64,000 nucleotides of DNA from Propionimicrobium sp. PCR01-08-3. Lineage in GTDB: Bacteria; Actinomycetota; Actinomycetes; Propionibacteriales; Propionibacteriaceae. The position numbers and the translations under genes were made by a program. Location: contig NZ_CP127390.1 of the NCBI RefSeq assembly GCF_030286045.1, forward strand, positions 124,001 to 188,000, read 5' to 3'. The notes under the pieces are model-generated. The model did no database searches. It was not told the DNA's origin and saw only the letters and a list, made by a program, of their open reading frames with translations. This document shows positions 7,698 to 16,109 of the stretch, in pieces (within the stretch, counting starts at the first letter, position 1; each line of letters opens with the position of its first letter).

Positions 7698-9725
7698 ATG
7701 AACAGATTGCAGAGATGGGCACGCGGCAACTGGCTGGTTCCAGTGGTGTCCGGCGTCCTCATCGTCGTCTCATTCGCCATCCGCCGGTTGATCGCAGGCG
7801 TCGCGAACCTCACCCTCAGCGCCCAGTGGTGGCTCGATGCCGGTGCGCACGCCACGCATTCGGTCGGTGAATTCACCCTGGCGGATGCCTTCATGCTCGC
7901 GGCGGCCGCGATCGCAGGTTTCCCGATCGTGGTCAAGGCCACGCGGGCGCTGCTCGCTCGGGTGATCGGCATCGACCTGCTGGTCTCGGTCGCGGCAATC
8001 GGAGCCATAGTCATCGGCAACTTCTGGGAGGCGGCGGCCGTCACATTCCTCTTCGCGATCGGCCACGCCCTGGAGGCTGCCACCTTGAACAAGACACGCT
8101 CGGCGCTGGCCGAGCTGGTGGCCGTCGCGCCCGATTCCGCGATCGTGATACGCGACGGCGAACAACGTGAGATCCCGGCCGGTCAGGTGCGAGTCGGCGA
8201 GATCGTCCTGGTCAAGAACGGGGCCAAGGTCCCTGTGGACGGCCAGGTGGTGGCGGGCAACGGCGCCATCGACGAGGCCTCCATCACCGGCGAGTCTGTT
8301 CCGGCGGAGAAAAGTATGGACGACCCGGTGTTCGCCGGCACCATCTCCCGGGGCGGCTTCCTGCAGGTAAAGGCCACCGGCGTGGGAACGGACACCACCT
8401 TGGCCCGCATCATCCACCGGGTGGAGGAGGCTCAGGACGCCAAGGCGAGAACGCAAAGTTTCATCGACCGGTTCTCGAAGTGGTACACACCCGGGGTGAT
8501 GATGCTGGCCCTGGTCGCCGGCCTGGCCAGCGGCGATGTCGTGCTGGGGTTGACGTTGCTTGTCATCGGCTGCCCGGGTGCCCTGGTGATCTCGATCCCG
8601 GTGGCGATCGTCGCCGGCATCGGCCGCGCGGCACGCGACGGCATCTTGATCAAGGGCGGCGAATTCTTGGAGGACTCGGCGAAGATCTCGGCTGTTGCCC
8701 TGGACAAGACCGGTACGCTCACGGCCGGTCATCCTCAACTGACCGATGTGATCGCCCTCGACCGGACGATGACCCGCGACGAAGTCCTGACTTGGGCAGC
8801 CGCCGCCGAGGCCGGTTCTGAGCACCCACTTGCTCGTCCGATCGTGGACGCGGCACGCGAGCGGGCGGTCGCGCCGACGGAGCTCGCCGACAGCGTGCTG
8901 CCCATCCCCGGCAAGGGGATCGCGTCCAACTATCGGGGCCGGCAAGTGCTGATCGGCAACACCGCCCTCCTTGAGCAGTATGGCGTCGGGGGTGATGCCG
9001 GCGTCCACGCCGCTCGGATCGTGCAGGATCTGGCCGCGGGCGGCAAGACCGCCATGATCGTCGTCCTCGACCGCATGGTGATCGGCGTGGTTGCAGTCGC
9101 CGATCAGATTCGTGCGGACGCTCCGGAAATGGTTGCGCGGCTGCACCGCGCCGGAGTGCAGAAGGTCGTCATGCTCACCGGGGACGCGCAGCCGGTCGCC
9201 GAAGCCGTGGGGAAGACCGCCGGAATCGACGAGATTCACGCTTCCCTTCTTCCCGAAGACAAGCTGGATGTCGTCACCGAACTGCAGCGGCAGGGTCATA
9301 CGGTCGCGATGGTCGGCGATGGCGTGAACGACGCTCCGGCGCTGGCGAGTGCCGATGTCGGCGTGGCCATGGGAGCCGCCGGTTCGGCTGTGGCCGTCGA
9401 GACGGCAGACATCGCTTTGATGGGCGATAACCTGCTCAAGCTGCCGGAGGCGATCGGCCTGGCCAAGCGGACGACCAGGGTGATGCGGCAAAACATGGCC
9501 GTCGCGCTGATCACGGTGCTGGCGCTGCTCGCCGGGGTCTTCGCCGGCGGGGTGACGATGTCGATAGGCATGCTCATTCACGAGGCCTCCGTGCTCGTGG
9601 TGATAGCCAATGCGATGCGGCTGCAACGCCATGCCAAGGCAGTTGTTACCCCAGTGACAAGCCAATTCGGTGATGGGCGACGACGCGGGCTGCCGCACGC
9701 CGAAGCCACTGTCGGCGTCTCGTAA
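7698..9725 (+). CDS. heavy-metal-translocating P1B-type ATPase with CPG motif
   Basis: 675 residues. It has the actuator TGES loop (SITGESVPAEK), the phosphorylation motif DKTGTLT, the P1B-specific SEHPLA histidine-proline site, TGDAQ and the hinge GDGVNDAP. Membrane helices are placed as in P1B pumps, but the metal-coordinating helix reads GCPGALVISIPVA with Cys292-Pro-Gly in place of the common CPC, CPH or SPC. There is no N-terminal metal-binding domain; the chaperone gene upstream supplies one. The CPG variant is seen in a less studied subgroup, so the metal is uncertain. Expression is probably governed by the Crp/Fnr regulator divergently encoded upstream. Confidence 0.92.
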   Translation: MNRLQRWARGNWLVPVVSGVLIVVSFAIRRLIAGVANLTLSAQWWLDAGAHATHSVGEFTLADAFMLAAAAIAGFPIVVKATRALLARVIGIDLLVSVAAIGAIVIGNFWEAAAVTFLFAIGHALEAATLNKTRSALAELVAVAPDSAIVIRDGEQREIPAGQVRVGEIVLVKNGAKVPVDGQVVAGNGAIDEASITGESVPAEKSMDDPVFAGTISRGGFLQVKATGVGTDTTLARIIHRVEEAQDAKARTQSFIDRFSKWYTPGVMMLALVAGLASGDVVLGLTLLVIGCPGALVISIPVAIVAGIGRAARDGILIKGGEFLEDSAKISAVALDKTGTLTAGHPQLTDVIALDRTMTRDEVLTWAAAAEAGSEHPLARPIVDAARERAVAPTELADSVLPIPGKGIASNYRGRQVLIGNTALLEQYGVGGDAGVHAARIVQDLAAGGKTAMIVVLDRMVIGVVAVADQIRADAPEMVARLHRAGVQKVVMLTGDAQPVAEAVGKTAGIDEIHASLLPEDKLDVVTELQRQGHTVAMVGDGVNDAPALASADVGVAMGAAGSAVAVETADIALMGDNLLKLPEAIGLAKRTTRVMRQNMAVALITVLALLAGVFAGGVTMSIGMLIHEASVLVVIANAMRLQRHAKAVVTPVTSQFGDGRRRGLPHAEATVGVS

Positions 9726-9831
9726 TTGCACATATGCAGGTAGATACCTGCGCAATGGAGCACGAGTAGCCACCTTGCATCGCGACGACTTGGTATGCGA
9801 GCAAGGTGGCTCGCGGCGTGAGCCCCTCCTC
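9726..9831. other. intergenic region with two inverted repeats
   Basis: Just after the ATPase stop, GCAGGTA-GA-TACCTGC (9736-9751) forms a compact dyad, flanked by TTGC and GCAA. Further on, AGCCACCTTGC (9768-9778) pairs with GCAAGGTGGCT (9801-9811). The second stem lies between convergent genes and may act as a bidirectional terminator, though it has no T run. Part of it, GAGCAAGGTGGCTC, recurs at 10612-10625 on the other side of the next gene. Confidence 0.4.
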
Positions 9832-10410
9832 TCAGGAGCGGCGATATTCGGCGAGTAGTACGCCGGAGTCGAACGCGTGCGTGCCGGCTCGCTCCAACAT
9901 TGCGGGGGCGTATTCGCGCGCCCCGAACAGTGGTATCCCGTTACCGAAGAGCACCGGGTTGATCTTCAGCGCGAGCCGGTCGATCTCGTCCGCGAGGACC
10001 GCTGCGAGTGTGCCGCCACCGCACAGCCAGATATCTTTTCCGTCCTCTTTCTTCAGGGCGCGAACGGTCGCTACCGGGTCGGCCGACGTGAAGTGCACCG
10101 CCTCGCTGCCTGCTGGCCCCTCATGGCTGCGGGTGAAGACGATCTGCCGCAGATGCTGATAGGGGCTGGGCAGGTGATGGTCGGGAAGGCCGACGGCGTA
10201 GGTGTTCCATCCCATGAGCACGGTGTCGAATGGACCATCGGCGACCGACAGACCGGCGGCTTCGGCTATCTGCGTCGGAGCCGTGCCCCGATATCGCTCC
10301 CAGATCGGTTCCATATGGTCGCCCTCGACGAGGAAGGAGTCGAATTCTCCATGTGGGCCAGCGATATAGCCGTCAAGGCTGACGGCGACGTAGTAGGTGA
10401 GGTTTCGCAC
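9832..10410 (-). CDS. dihydrofolate reductase / RibD C-terminal domain family protein
   Basis: 192 residues from GTG 10410, with GGAGGACGAA directly upstream. The N-terminus RNLTYYVAVSLDGYIAGPHG and internal GPFDTVLMGWNTY, DIWLCGGGTLAAVL are the hallmark blocks of the small reductases related to dihydrofolate reductase and RibD C-terminal domain (NADPH-binding G-G-G). Such stand-alone proteins are common in actinobacteria and their substrates are mostly unknown; it is not a housekeeping FolA. It is monocistronic, convergent with the ATPase gene, and flanked by two copies of a 14-bp repeat. Confidence 0.85.
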   Translation of the reverse strand: MRNLTYYVAVSLDGYIAGPHGEFDSFLVEGDHMEPIWERYRGTAPTQIAEAAGLSVADGPFDTVLMGWNTYAVGLPDHHLPSPYQHLRQIVFTRSHEGPAGSEAVHFTSADPVATVRALKKEDGKDIWLCGGGTLAAVLADEIDRLALKINPVLFGNGIPLFGAREYAPAMLERAGTHAFDSGVLLAEYRRS

Positions 10411-10775
10411 TTCGTCCTCCAACCACAACAGATGCGATTTGACGGGCTGCTGTTCGATCATCTCACACCGCGGCCTAGTCCCGACAACCCGAAAATGACA
10501 GCCGATATCGGAGGCTGGTGGACTCAAGTTTCCCGGCGCAACAGGCTCCGGATCGTCCATCGATAGTTGCCAACGGGGTATCACCCGCCTATCGTCAGTG
10601 CATAATCGTTGGAGCAAGGTGGCTCTTCGATGAGGAAGGCGGGGATCTGACAGAAATGACATGCGGCTTCGCGCGATGATCGCCGCTGACACCTCTGGGT
10701 GTTCTGGAGTCGTTACTTTGTAGTCTGCGGCTTGGCGGCGTGGCTGTGGGATCCGTGTTCCGAAAGGGAAGCCAC
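10411..10775. other. intergenic region before the peptide ABC operon
   Basis: This 365-bp spacer separates the divergent reductase gene and the importer operon. It contains the 14-bp sequence GAGCAAGGTGGCTC (10612-10625) also found at 9799-9812. No convincing promoter hexamers, operator, riboswitch or small gene was recognised in the rest. Confidence 0.3.
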
Positions 10776-12362
10776 ATGGGTAGCGCAACGCGCTTGTCAG
10801 ATTCAAAATGGACGCCAACCCGGCGCGCGTTCTTGGGCGGGGCGACGATGACCGGCCTGGGAGCGCTGCTGGCTGCATGCGGCGGAACCCCGGGCACGGG
10901 GCCTGCGTCCGAACTCACCGGTCCGCCACAAAAGGGCGGCACTTTGCGGGTCGGGTTCGTCGGCGGGGGAGCGGCCGACACGCTTGACGGAGCGGTTGCC
11001 ACAAACATCGGCGACGTCGCCCGCGCCATCCTCATGTACAACACCCTGATGTACCACGACGACGACTACGAGTTGCGTCCTATGCTCGCGACCTCGGTGA
11101 CCTCAAACGCGGACGCAACTGTGTGGACGGCCAGCCTGCGCGCCGACATCAAGTTCTGCGACGGCCGGCCGATGACCGCGGACGATGTGGTGGCCAGCAT
11201 CGAGCGGATCATCGACCCGGACGATCCCAAGAACGGCGGCGCAGGTCTCGCGTCCGTCGATACCGTCATCGCGATCGATGAGCACACGGTCGAATTTCAC
11301 CTTGCGACACCCGATTCGGCGCTCGACGACGTGCTCAGCAATTACGACATCACCATCGTGCCCGCAGATTTCGATATCGAGAATCCTGTCGGCACCGGGC
11401 CGTTCATGCTCGACCGTTTCGTTGCCGCGCAGATGACCGTTCTGCAGGCCAACCCGTATTACTGGGGCGACGAGGGCCCCTATCTCGACTCGGTCGAGCT
11501 GCTGAATTTCAACGACACGGACGCACTGATCAATGCTTTGTTGTCGACCCAGGTCGATGTGGTCGCCCAGATTCCCGCGGCGCTGTCCGAGGTGATCGCC
11601 GCCGATCAGCGGATGCGCGTGCTCGATTCGGAGACCGGCATGTGGCTGCCGTTCACGATGCGCACCGACGTCGCCCCCTTCGACGATGAACGGGTGCGGC
11701 AGGCTTTCCGGCTGGCGATCGACCGCGACCAGATGGTCAACCAGGTGTTCTCCGGGCATGGACGCGTGGCCAACGACATGTTCGGGCCCTACGATCCGGC
11801 CTACCCCGATTTCCCGCAACGGACGCAGGACATCGCCGAAGCCAAACGCTTGCTTGCCGAGGCCGGATACCCCGACGGCCTGGAGGTCGAACTCGTCACC
11901 GCGCCGATCCAGGCGGGTGTTGTCGAGGCCGCACAGGTGTACGCCGAACAGGCCGCGCAGGCAGGCATCACGGTCACGATCAACCGGATGGATCTCACAA
12001 CCTATTGGGGCGGCTACCTCGAATACCCGTTCTCGCAGAGCTTCTGGTACACCCGCAACTTCTTGCCGCAGGCCAACAACGGGACGATGCCCGATTCCCC
12101 GTTCAACGAAACTCACTGGACCGATGAAGAATTCGCGAATCTGGTCGGGCAGGCGCGCAGCGAAACCGACCAGGCGGCCCGCGTCCAGCTCATCGAACAA
12201 GCGCAGCAGATTCTGTACGAGCGGGGCGGGCTCATCATCTGGGGATTCGGCGATCAGTTGGACGCCTACCAGTCCTACGTCGGCGGGTTCGTGCCGAACA
12301 AGACGGGGCTGCCGCTGTCCGGATTCCAACTCCATCGGGTATGGATCGGAGACATCTCATGA
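10776..12362 (+). CDS. ABC transporter substrate-binding lipoprotein (SBP family 5)
   Basis: 528 residues from ATG 10776. The N-terminus combines a twin-arginine type signal (TRRAFLGG) with a lipobox (LLAAC), so the protein is probably exported folded and lipid-anchored outside the membrane. The body has SBP_bac_5 features: MLATSVTSNADATVWTASLR, FCDGRPMTADDVVASIERI, DPDDPKNG, and VRQAFRLAIDRDQMVNQVF. This family binds oligopeptides, dipeptides, nickel chelates or opines. It is the first gene of a five-function importer; its stop overlaps the next start (ATGA). The exact ligand is not clear. Confidence 0.93.
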   Translation: MGSATRLSDSKWTPTRRAFLGGATMTGLGALLAACGGTPGTGPASELTGPPQKGGTLRVGFVGGGAADTLDGAVATNIGDVARAILMYNTLMYHDDDYELRPMLATSVTSNADATVWTASLRADIKFCDGRPMTADDVVASIERIIDPDDPKNGGAGLASVDTVIAIDEHTVEFHLATPDSALDDVLSNYDITIVPADFDIENPVGTGPFMLDRFVAAQMTVLQANPYYWGDEGPYLDSVELLNFNDTDALINALLSTQVDVVAQIPAALSEVIAADQRMRVLDSETGMWLPFTMRTDVAPFDDERVRQAFRLAIDRDQMVNQVFSGHGRVANDMFGPYDPAYPDFPQRTQDIAEAKRLLAEAGYPDGLEVELVTAPIQAGVVEAAQVYAEQAAQAGITVTINRMDLTTYWGGYLEYPFSQSFWYTRNFLPQANNGTMPDSPFNETHWTDEEFANLVGQARSETDQAARVQLIEQAQQILYERGGLIIWGFGDQLDAYQSYVGGFVPNKTGLPLSGFQLHRVWIGDIS

Positions 12363-13318
12363 TCGTCCGACTGATTGCCAAACGCCTGGGCGTCAGCATC
12401 ATCATTCTCTTCGTCGTCTCGATGCTGATCTTCTTCGCGACCTTGCTGCTGCCGGGTGACCCGGCGCAGGCGATACTCGGCCAACAGGCCACTCCCGAGC
12501 GGATAGCCGCCATTCATGAACAGATGAATCTCGATGACCCCGCCTGGCAGCGCTATCTGCTCTGGCTGGCCGGCATCTTCCACGGCGATTTCGGAGTCTC
12601 GGTCGCCACGTCGCAACCGGTTTCGGCGCTCATCGGCGAACGGGTCGGCGCCTCACTGGTGCTGATGATCTCTGCCGCCGTCATCTCGATTCCCGCCGGG
12701 ATTCTCATTGGTATCTTCTCGGCCCTGCATCGCGGACGCCCGGCCGATTCGGCGGTCACCGGTATCTCACTGGTGCTGGCGGCACTGCCCGAGTTCGTCA
12801 TCGGCATCGCGCTCGTCACATTGTTCTCGACCTCGGTGTTCCGGGTGCTTCCGGCGGTCACCATGCAACCACCCGGCACCAGAGTGTGGGACTTCCCGGC
12901 ACAGCTCATTTTGCCCGTGGCGGTGCTGGTGCTCGTCGTCACTCCCTACATCGCGCGCATGATGCGGGCCACCATGCTGGAGGTGCTCGACTCCGGCTAT
13001 GTCGAGATGGCCCGGCTCAAAGGGGTCCCCGAACGGCGCGTCATCTTGCGCCACGCGCTGCCGCACGCGATCGGGCCGGTCGCCCAGGTCATTGCGATTC
13101 AGCTCGCCTGGATGGCCGGTGGCGTGGTGGTCGTCGAGTTCTTGTTCCGCTACCCGGGGCTCGGGCAGGCGCTCATCGATGCGGTCAACTACCGCGACGT
13201 CATGGTCGTCGTGGCGATCACCATGATCATCGCCGTCGTCTACATTGTGGTGAACCTGCTCGCCGACATCGTCGGCATCTTGACGAACCCGAAACTTCGC
13301 ACCGGAGGAGGCAAGTAG
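12359..13318 (+). CDS. ABC transporter permease (DppB/OppB-type)
   Basis: 319 residues starting at ATG 12359, which overlaps the stop of the binding-protein gene as ATGA. The first helix RLGVSIIILFVVSMLIFFAT, the LLPGDPA segment and six membrane spans are typical of the first permease of peptide importers. The cytoplasmic coupling loop is EMARLKGVPERRVILRHALP, the EAA motif contacting the ATPase. It pairs with the next gene to form the heterodimeric channel. Confidence 0.93.
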   Translation: MIVRLIAKRLGVSIIILFVVSMLIFFATLLLPGDPAQAILGQQATPERIAAIHEQMNLDDPAWQRYLLWLAGIFHGDFGVSVATSQPVSALIGERVGASLVLMISAAVISIPAGILIGIFSALHRGRPADSAVTGISLVLAALPEFVIGIALVTLFSTSVFRVLPAVTMQPPGTRVWDFPAQLILPVAVLVLVVTPYIARMMRATMLEVLDSGYVEMARLKGVPERRVILRHALPHAIGPVAQVIAIQLAWMAGGVVVVEFLFRYPGLGQALIDAVNYRDVMVVVAITMIIAVVYIVVNLLADIVGILTNPKLRTGGGK

Positions 13319-14221
13319 ATGACGAACTCACAGCTAACCTCTCCGGCGAGCATGATGCAAAGCAAGGACGCCGGGACCAAGCGCCGCAACACCGTGCTGA
13401 CCCGGTTCTGGAGCCAGCGCCAGGCGAAGGTTGGTGCCGTCCTCACCGGGCTCGTGCTGCTCCTCGCCTTGTTCGGGCCGCTGTTGTTGCCGTGGGCGAC
13501 CGGATACTCGACCACCGAGTTCGCGGGGCGTCCATTCCAACCCGATGGCATGTTCGGCACCGACAATCTCGGACGCGATGTCTGGTCGAGATTCCTCGCC
13601 GGTGGTCTCAACCTGATCGTTTTCGCGGTGCTCGCGACCCTGCTCGGGCTGGTGCTGGGAGTCGTCCTCGGGATGCTCGCCGCCTACGCGGGCGGCTGGC
13701 TGGATTCGCTGATCATGCGGGCCAACGATGTACTGCTCGCGGTGCCGCAGCTCGTGGTCGCCCTGCTCGCGGTCACCGTGCTCGGGCCGCGCGGCTGGGT
13801 GCTGGTGAGCGTGATCGGCCTCACGCACGCCCCGCGCATCGCACGGGTGGCGCGCTCGGCCACCCTCGGTGTCATCAACGAGGACTACATCCGCGTCGCA
13901 GAAATGTATGCCATGCCGCGCGGGCGCATCCTGATGCGCGAGATCATGCCGAACATCACCGGTCCGATGGCGGTCGAGGCTGGGCTCAGGCTCACCTATT
14001 CGATCGGCGCGATCGCGTCGCTGTCGTTCCTCGGGCTCGGCATTCAGCCGCCCGCCGCCGATTGGGGCCTGATGATCAACGAGAACCGCATCGCGTTGTC
14101 GCTGGAGCCGGCCGGTGTGTTGCTGCCGGTGCTCGCGATTGCCGTGCTGACGATCGGCACGAACCTCATCGCGGACTCGATAGCCCGGGCGTCCGCCAGC
14201 TCGAACGCAGGGGAGCGATGA
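13319..14221 (+). CDS. ABC transporter permease (DppC/OppC-type)
   Basis: 300 residues, starting at ATG 13319 immediately after the previous stop. It has the extended basic N-terminus and the periplasmic FGTDNLGRDVWSR signature of the second permease of peptide importers, five to six membrane segments, and the coupling loop YIRVAEMYAMPRGRILMREI. It forms the channel with the preceding permease. Its stop overlaps the ATPase start. Confidence 0.93.
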   Translation: MTNSQLTSPASMMQSKDAGTKRRNTVLTRFWSQRQAKVGAVLTGLVLLLALFGPLLLPWATGYSTTEFAGRPFQPDGMFGTDNLGRDVWSRFLAGGLNLIVFAVLATLLGLVLGVVLGMLAAYAGGWLDSLIMRANDVLLAVPQLVVALLAVTVLGPRGWVLVSVIGLTHAPRIARVARSATLGVINEDYIRVAEMYAMPRGRILMREIMPNITGPMAVEAGLRLTYSIGAIASLSFLGLGIQPPAADWGLMINENRIALSLEPAGVLLPVLAIAVLTIGTNLIADSIARASASSNAGER

Positions 14222-16041
14222 TGGCGAAAACCAAACAGCAGCCAGATCTTCGTCCGGCGGTCAACACCCGTGACGAGGGCACCGCATGGCATGCGCGCGT
14301 GGAGGCGGGCGAGCACATCCTCGAGGTCGACGACCTGACGATTTCGGCGACTGCCACAGGCAACGCGGTCGTGAAAAATGTTGACCTCGATCTGATGGCG
14401 GGCGAGATTCTCGCGCTCGTCGGGGAATCGGGGTCGGGCAAGACGACGGTCGGGCTGGCCCTGCTCGGTCACATCCGCCGCGGGCTGGAACATTCCGGTG
14501 GAACCGTCAATCTCTACGCCTCGCACAGCGACCAACCGGTCGAGATGATGACCTTGGACGAGGCGTCCAGGCGCGAACTGCGCGGTGCCCGCGTCAGCTA
14601 CATCCCGCAAGATCCGGCACTGTCATTGAACCCGGGCATCAGGGTCGGCAGGCAGATCCGCGAGGTGCTCGACATTCACGGCTACGGTGCCTCCGACGCG
14701 GACCGCGCCGACCGGGTGCGCTCGGTGCTGCGCGAGGTGGGCCTGCCCGACGACGACACCTACCAACGCCGCTGGCCACACCAGCTTTCGGGCGGTCAAC
14801 AGCAGCGCATCGGCATCGCGATGGCGTTCGCCATGTATCCCGATGTGATCGTGCTCGACGAGCCGACCACCGGCCTTGATGTCACCACGCAGGAGCAGGT
14901 GCTCGAGACAATCCGCGAGATGACGGTGAAGCACAATGCCGCCGGGCTTTACATCACCCACGACCTCGCGGTCGTCTCCGAGATTGCCGACCGCGTCGCC
15001 GTGATGTTACGTGGCCAGATCGTGGAGGTCGGCGATGCCGCGCAGATCTTGCACCACCCGCAACACGACTACACGAAGCGGCTTCTTGCTGCCGTGCCGG
15101 ATCTGGCCGGCCGGAACCAGCTCGGCTCGGTCGCCAAAATCGACGAACAGACGTCGGCGTTCATCACCGGCGAGGTCGATGCTGTGACGGACGAGACGAT
15201 GGCCGACGAGATCGCGGAATTGGCTGCCTCGGACGGTGTCACCGCCAAGCCGGATATGTCGGCTACCTCATCGTCACCCGAAGAGCCGAGCATCGCATTG
15301 ACGGTGCGTGACCTGAACGTCAGCTACGGCAACAACCAGGTGCTGCGCGGCGTCGGCCTCAAGGTCGACGAGGGCCAGTGCACGCTGCTGCTCGGCGAGT
15401 CGGGTTCGGGAAAGACGACCCTGGCGCGGGCGATCGCGGGAATCCTGGACGCCGATTTTACCGGTGTGATCGAATACGAGGGCGAACAGCTCGCGATTTC
15501 GACCCGCGATCGCACGCTCGAACAGCGCAAGAAGATCCAGTACATCTTTCAGTCGCCGTTCTCCTCGTTGAATCCACGCCGCACGCTGGGGCAGTCGCTG
15601 GTGGTTCCCCTCGAGATGGCAGGGGATCTGGACGCGCATGGCCGGCACGAACGCGTCCGAGATGCGCTCGATGCGGTCCGGCTGGGACGGCAGTTCTATG
15701 ACCGGCGGCCGGGCGATCTGTCGGGAGGCGAACGGCAACGCGCCGCGATCGCGCGTGCGCTGGTGGACATGCCCTCGGTGCTCGTCTGCGATGAGATCAC
15801 GTCGGCTCTCGACGTCTCCGTGCAGGCCAGCATCATCTCGCTGCTGCACACCATCCAGGAGGAGCTCGGCCTGTCGATGCTGTTCGTGACCCACAACATT
15901 GCGCTCGCCAGGCATATCGCGTCGCGTGTCGCGGTGTTGAACCGTGGCGTGATCGTCGAGGAGGGTCCGGTCGATTCCGTACTGGATCATCCGCAGCACG
16001 ACTACACCCAGGAGCTGCTCACAAACGTCCCGGCGCTTTAG
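14218..16041 (+). CDS. fused double ATP-binding protein of the peptide ABC importer (DppD-DppF type)
   Basis: 607 residues from ATG 14218 (14221 also possible). Two complete nucleotide-binding domains lie in tandem: the first has GESGSGKTT, LSGGQQQRIGIAMAF and VIVLDEPTTGLD; the second has GESGSGKTTLARAI, LSGGERQRAAIARAL and VLVCDEITSALD. They correspond to DppD and DppF joined by a linker of ~60 residues rich in acidic residues. Each domain also carries the peptide-family tail with HPQHDYTKRLLAAVP or HPQHDYTQELL. It powers the two permeases encoded directly upstream, completing the operon. Confidence 0.94.
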   Translation: MMAKTKQQPDLRPAVNTRDEGTAWHARVEAGEHILEVDDLTISATATGNAVVKNVDLDLMAGEILALVGESGSGKTTVGLALLGHIRRGLEHSGGTVNLYASHSDQPVEMMTLDEASRRELRGARVSYIPQDPALSLNPGIRVGRQIREVLDIHGYGASDADRADRVRSVLREVGLPDDDTYQRRWPHQLSGGQQQRIGIAMAFAMYPDVIVLDEPTTGLDVTTQEQVLETIREMTVKHNAAGLYITHDLAVVSEIADRVAVMLRGQIVEVGDAAQILHHPQHDYTKRLLAAVPDLAGRNQLGSVAKIDEQTSAFITGEVDAVTDETMADEIAELAASDGVTAKPDMSATSSSPEEPSIALTVRDLNVSYGNNQVLRGVGLKVDEGQCTLLLGESGSGKTTLARAIAGILDADFTGVIEYEGEQLAISTRDRTLEQRKKIQYIFQSPFSSLNPRRTLGQSLVVPLEMAGDLDAHGRHERVRDALDAVRLGRQFYDRRPGDLSGGERQRAAIARALVDMPSVLVCDEITSALDVSVQASIISLLHTIQEELGLSMLFVTHNIALARHIASRVAVLNRGVIVEEGPVDSVLDHPQHDYTQELLTNVPAL

Positions 16042-16109
16042 CCCGGTAGCGTTCGCCGTCGTGCGCGCCATTGAGAGCTCGCCCAATAGCTGATAGCTGC
16101 GGAGGAGAC

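Noticed and set aside
7770-9773. 667-codon minus-strand frame opposite the metal ATPase
   Set aside because: It has low-complexity His/Asp/Gly-rich content and no domain; it is the antisense shadow of a high-GC gene with clear P-type ATPase motifs.
11103-12335. 410-codon minus-strand frame opposite the substrate-binding protein
   Set aside because: Shadow frame; the plus-strand protein has a lipoprotein signal and SBP_bac_5 motifs and fits the operon.
12886-14217. Possible long N-terminal extension of the peptide-transporter ATPase
   Set aside because: This stretch overlaps two clear permease genes in another frame and is arginine/histidine-rich junk; the true start at 14218 overlaps the permease stop.
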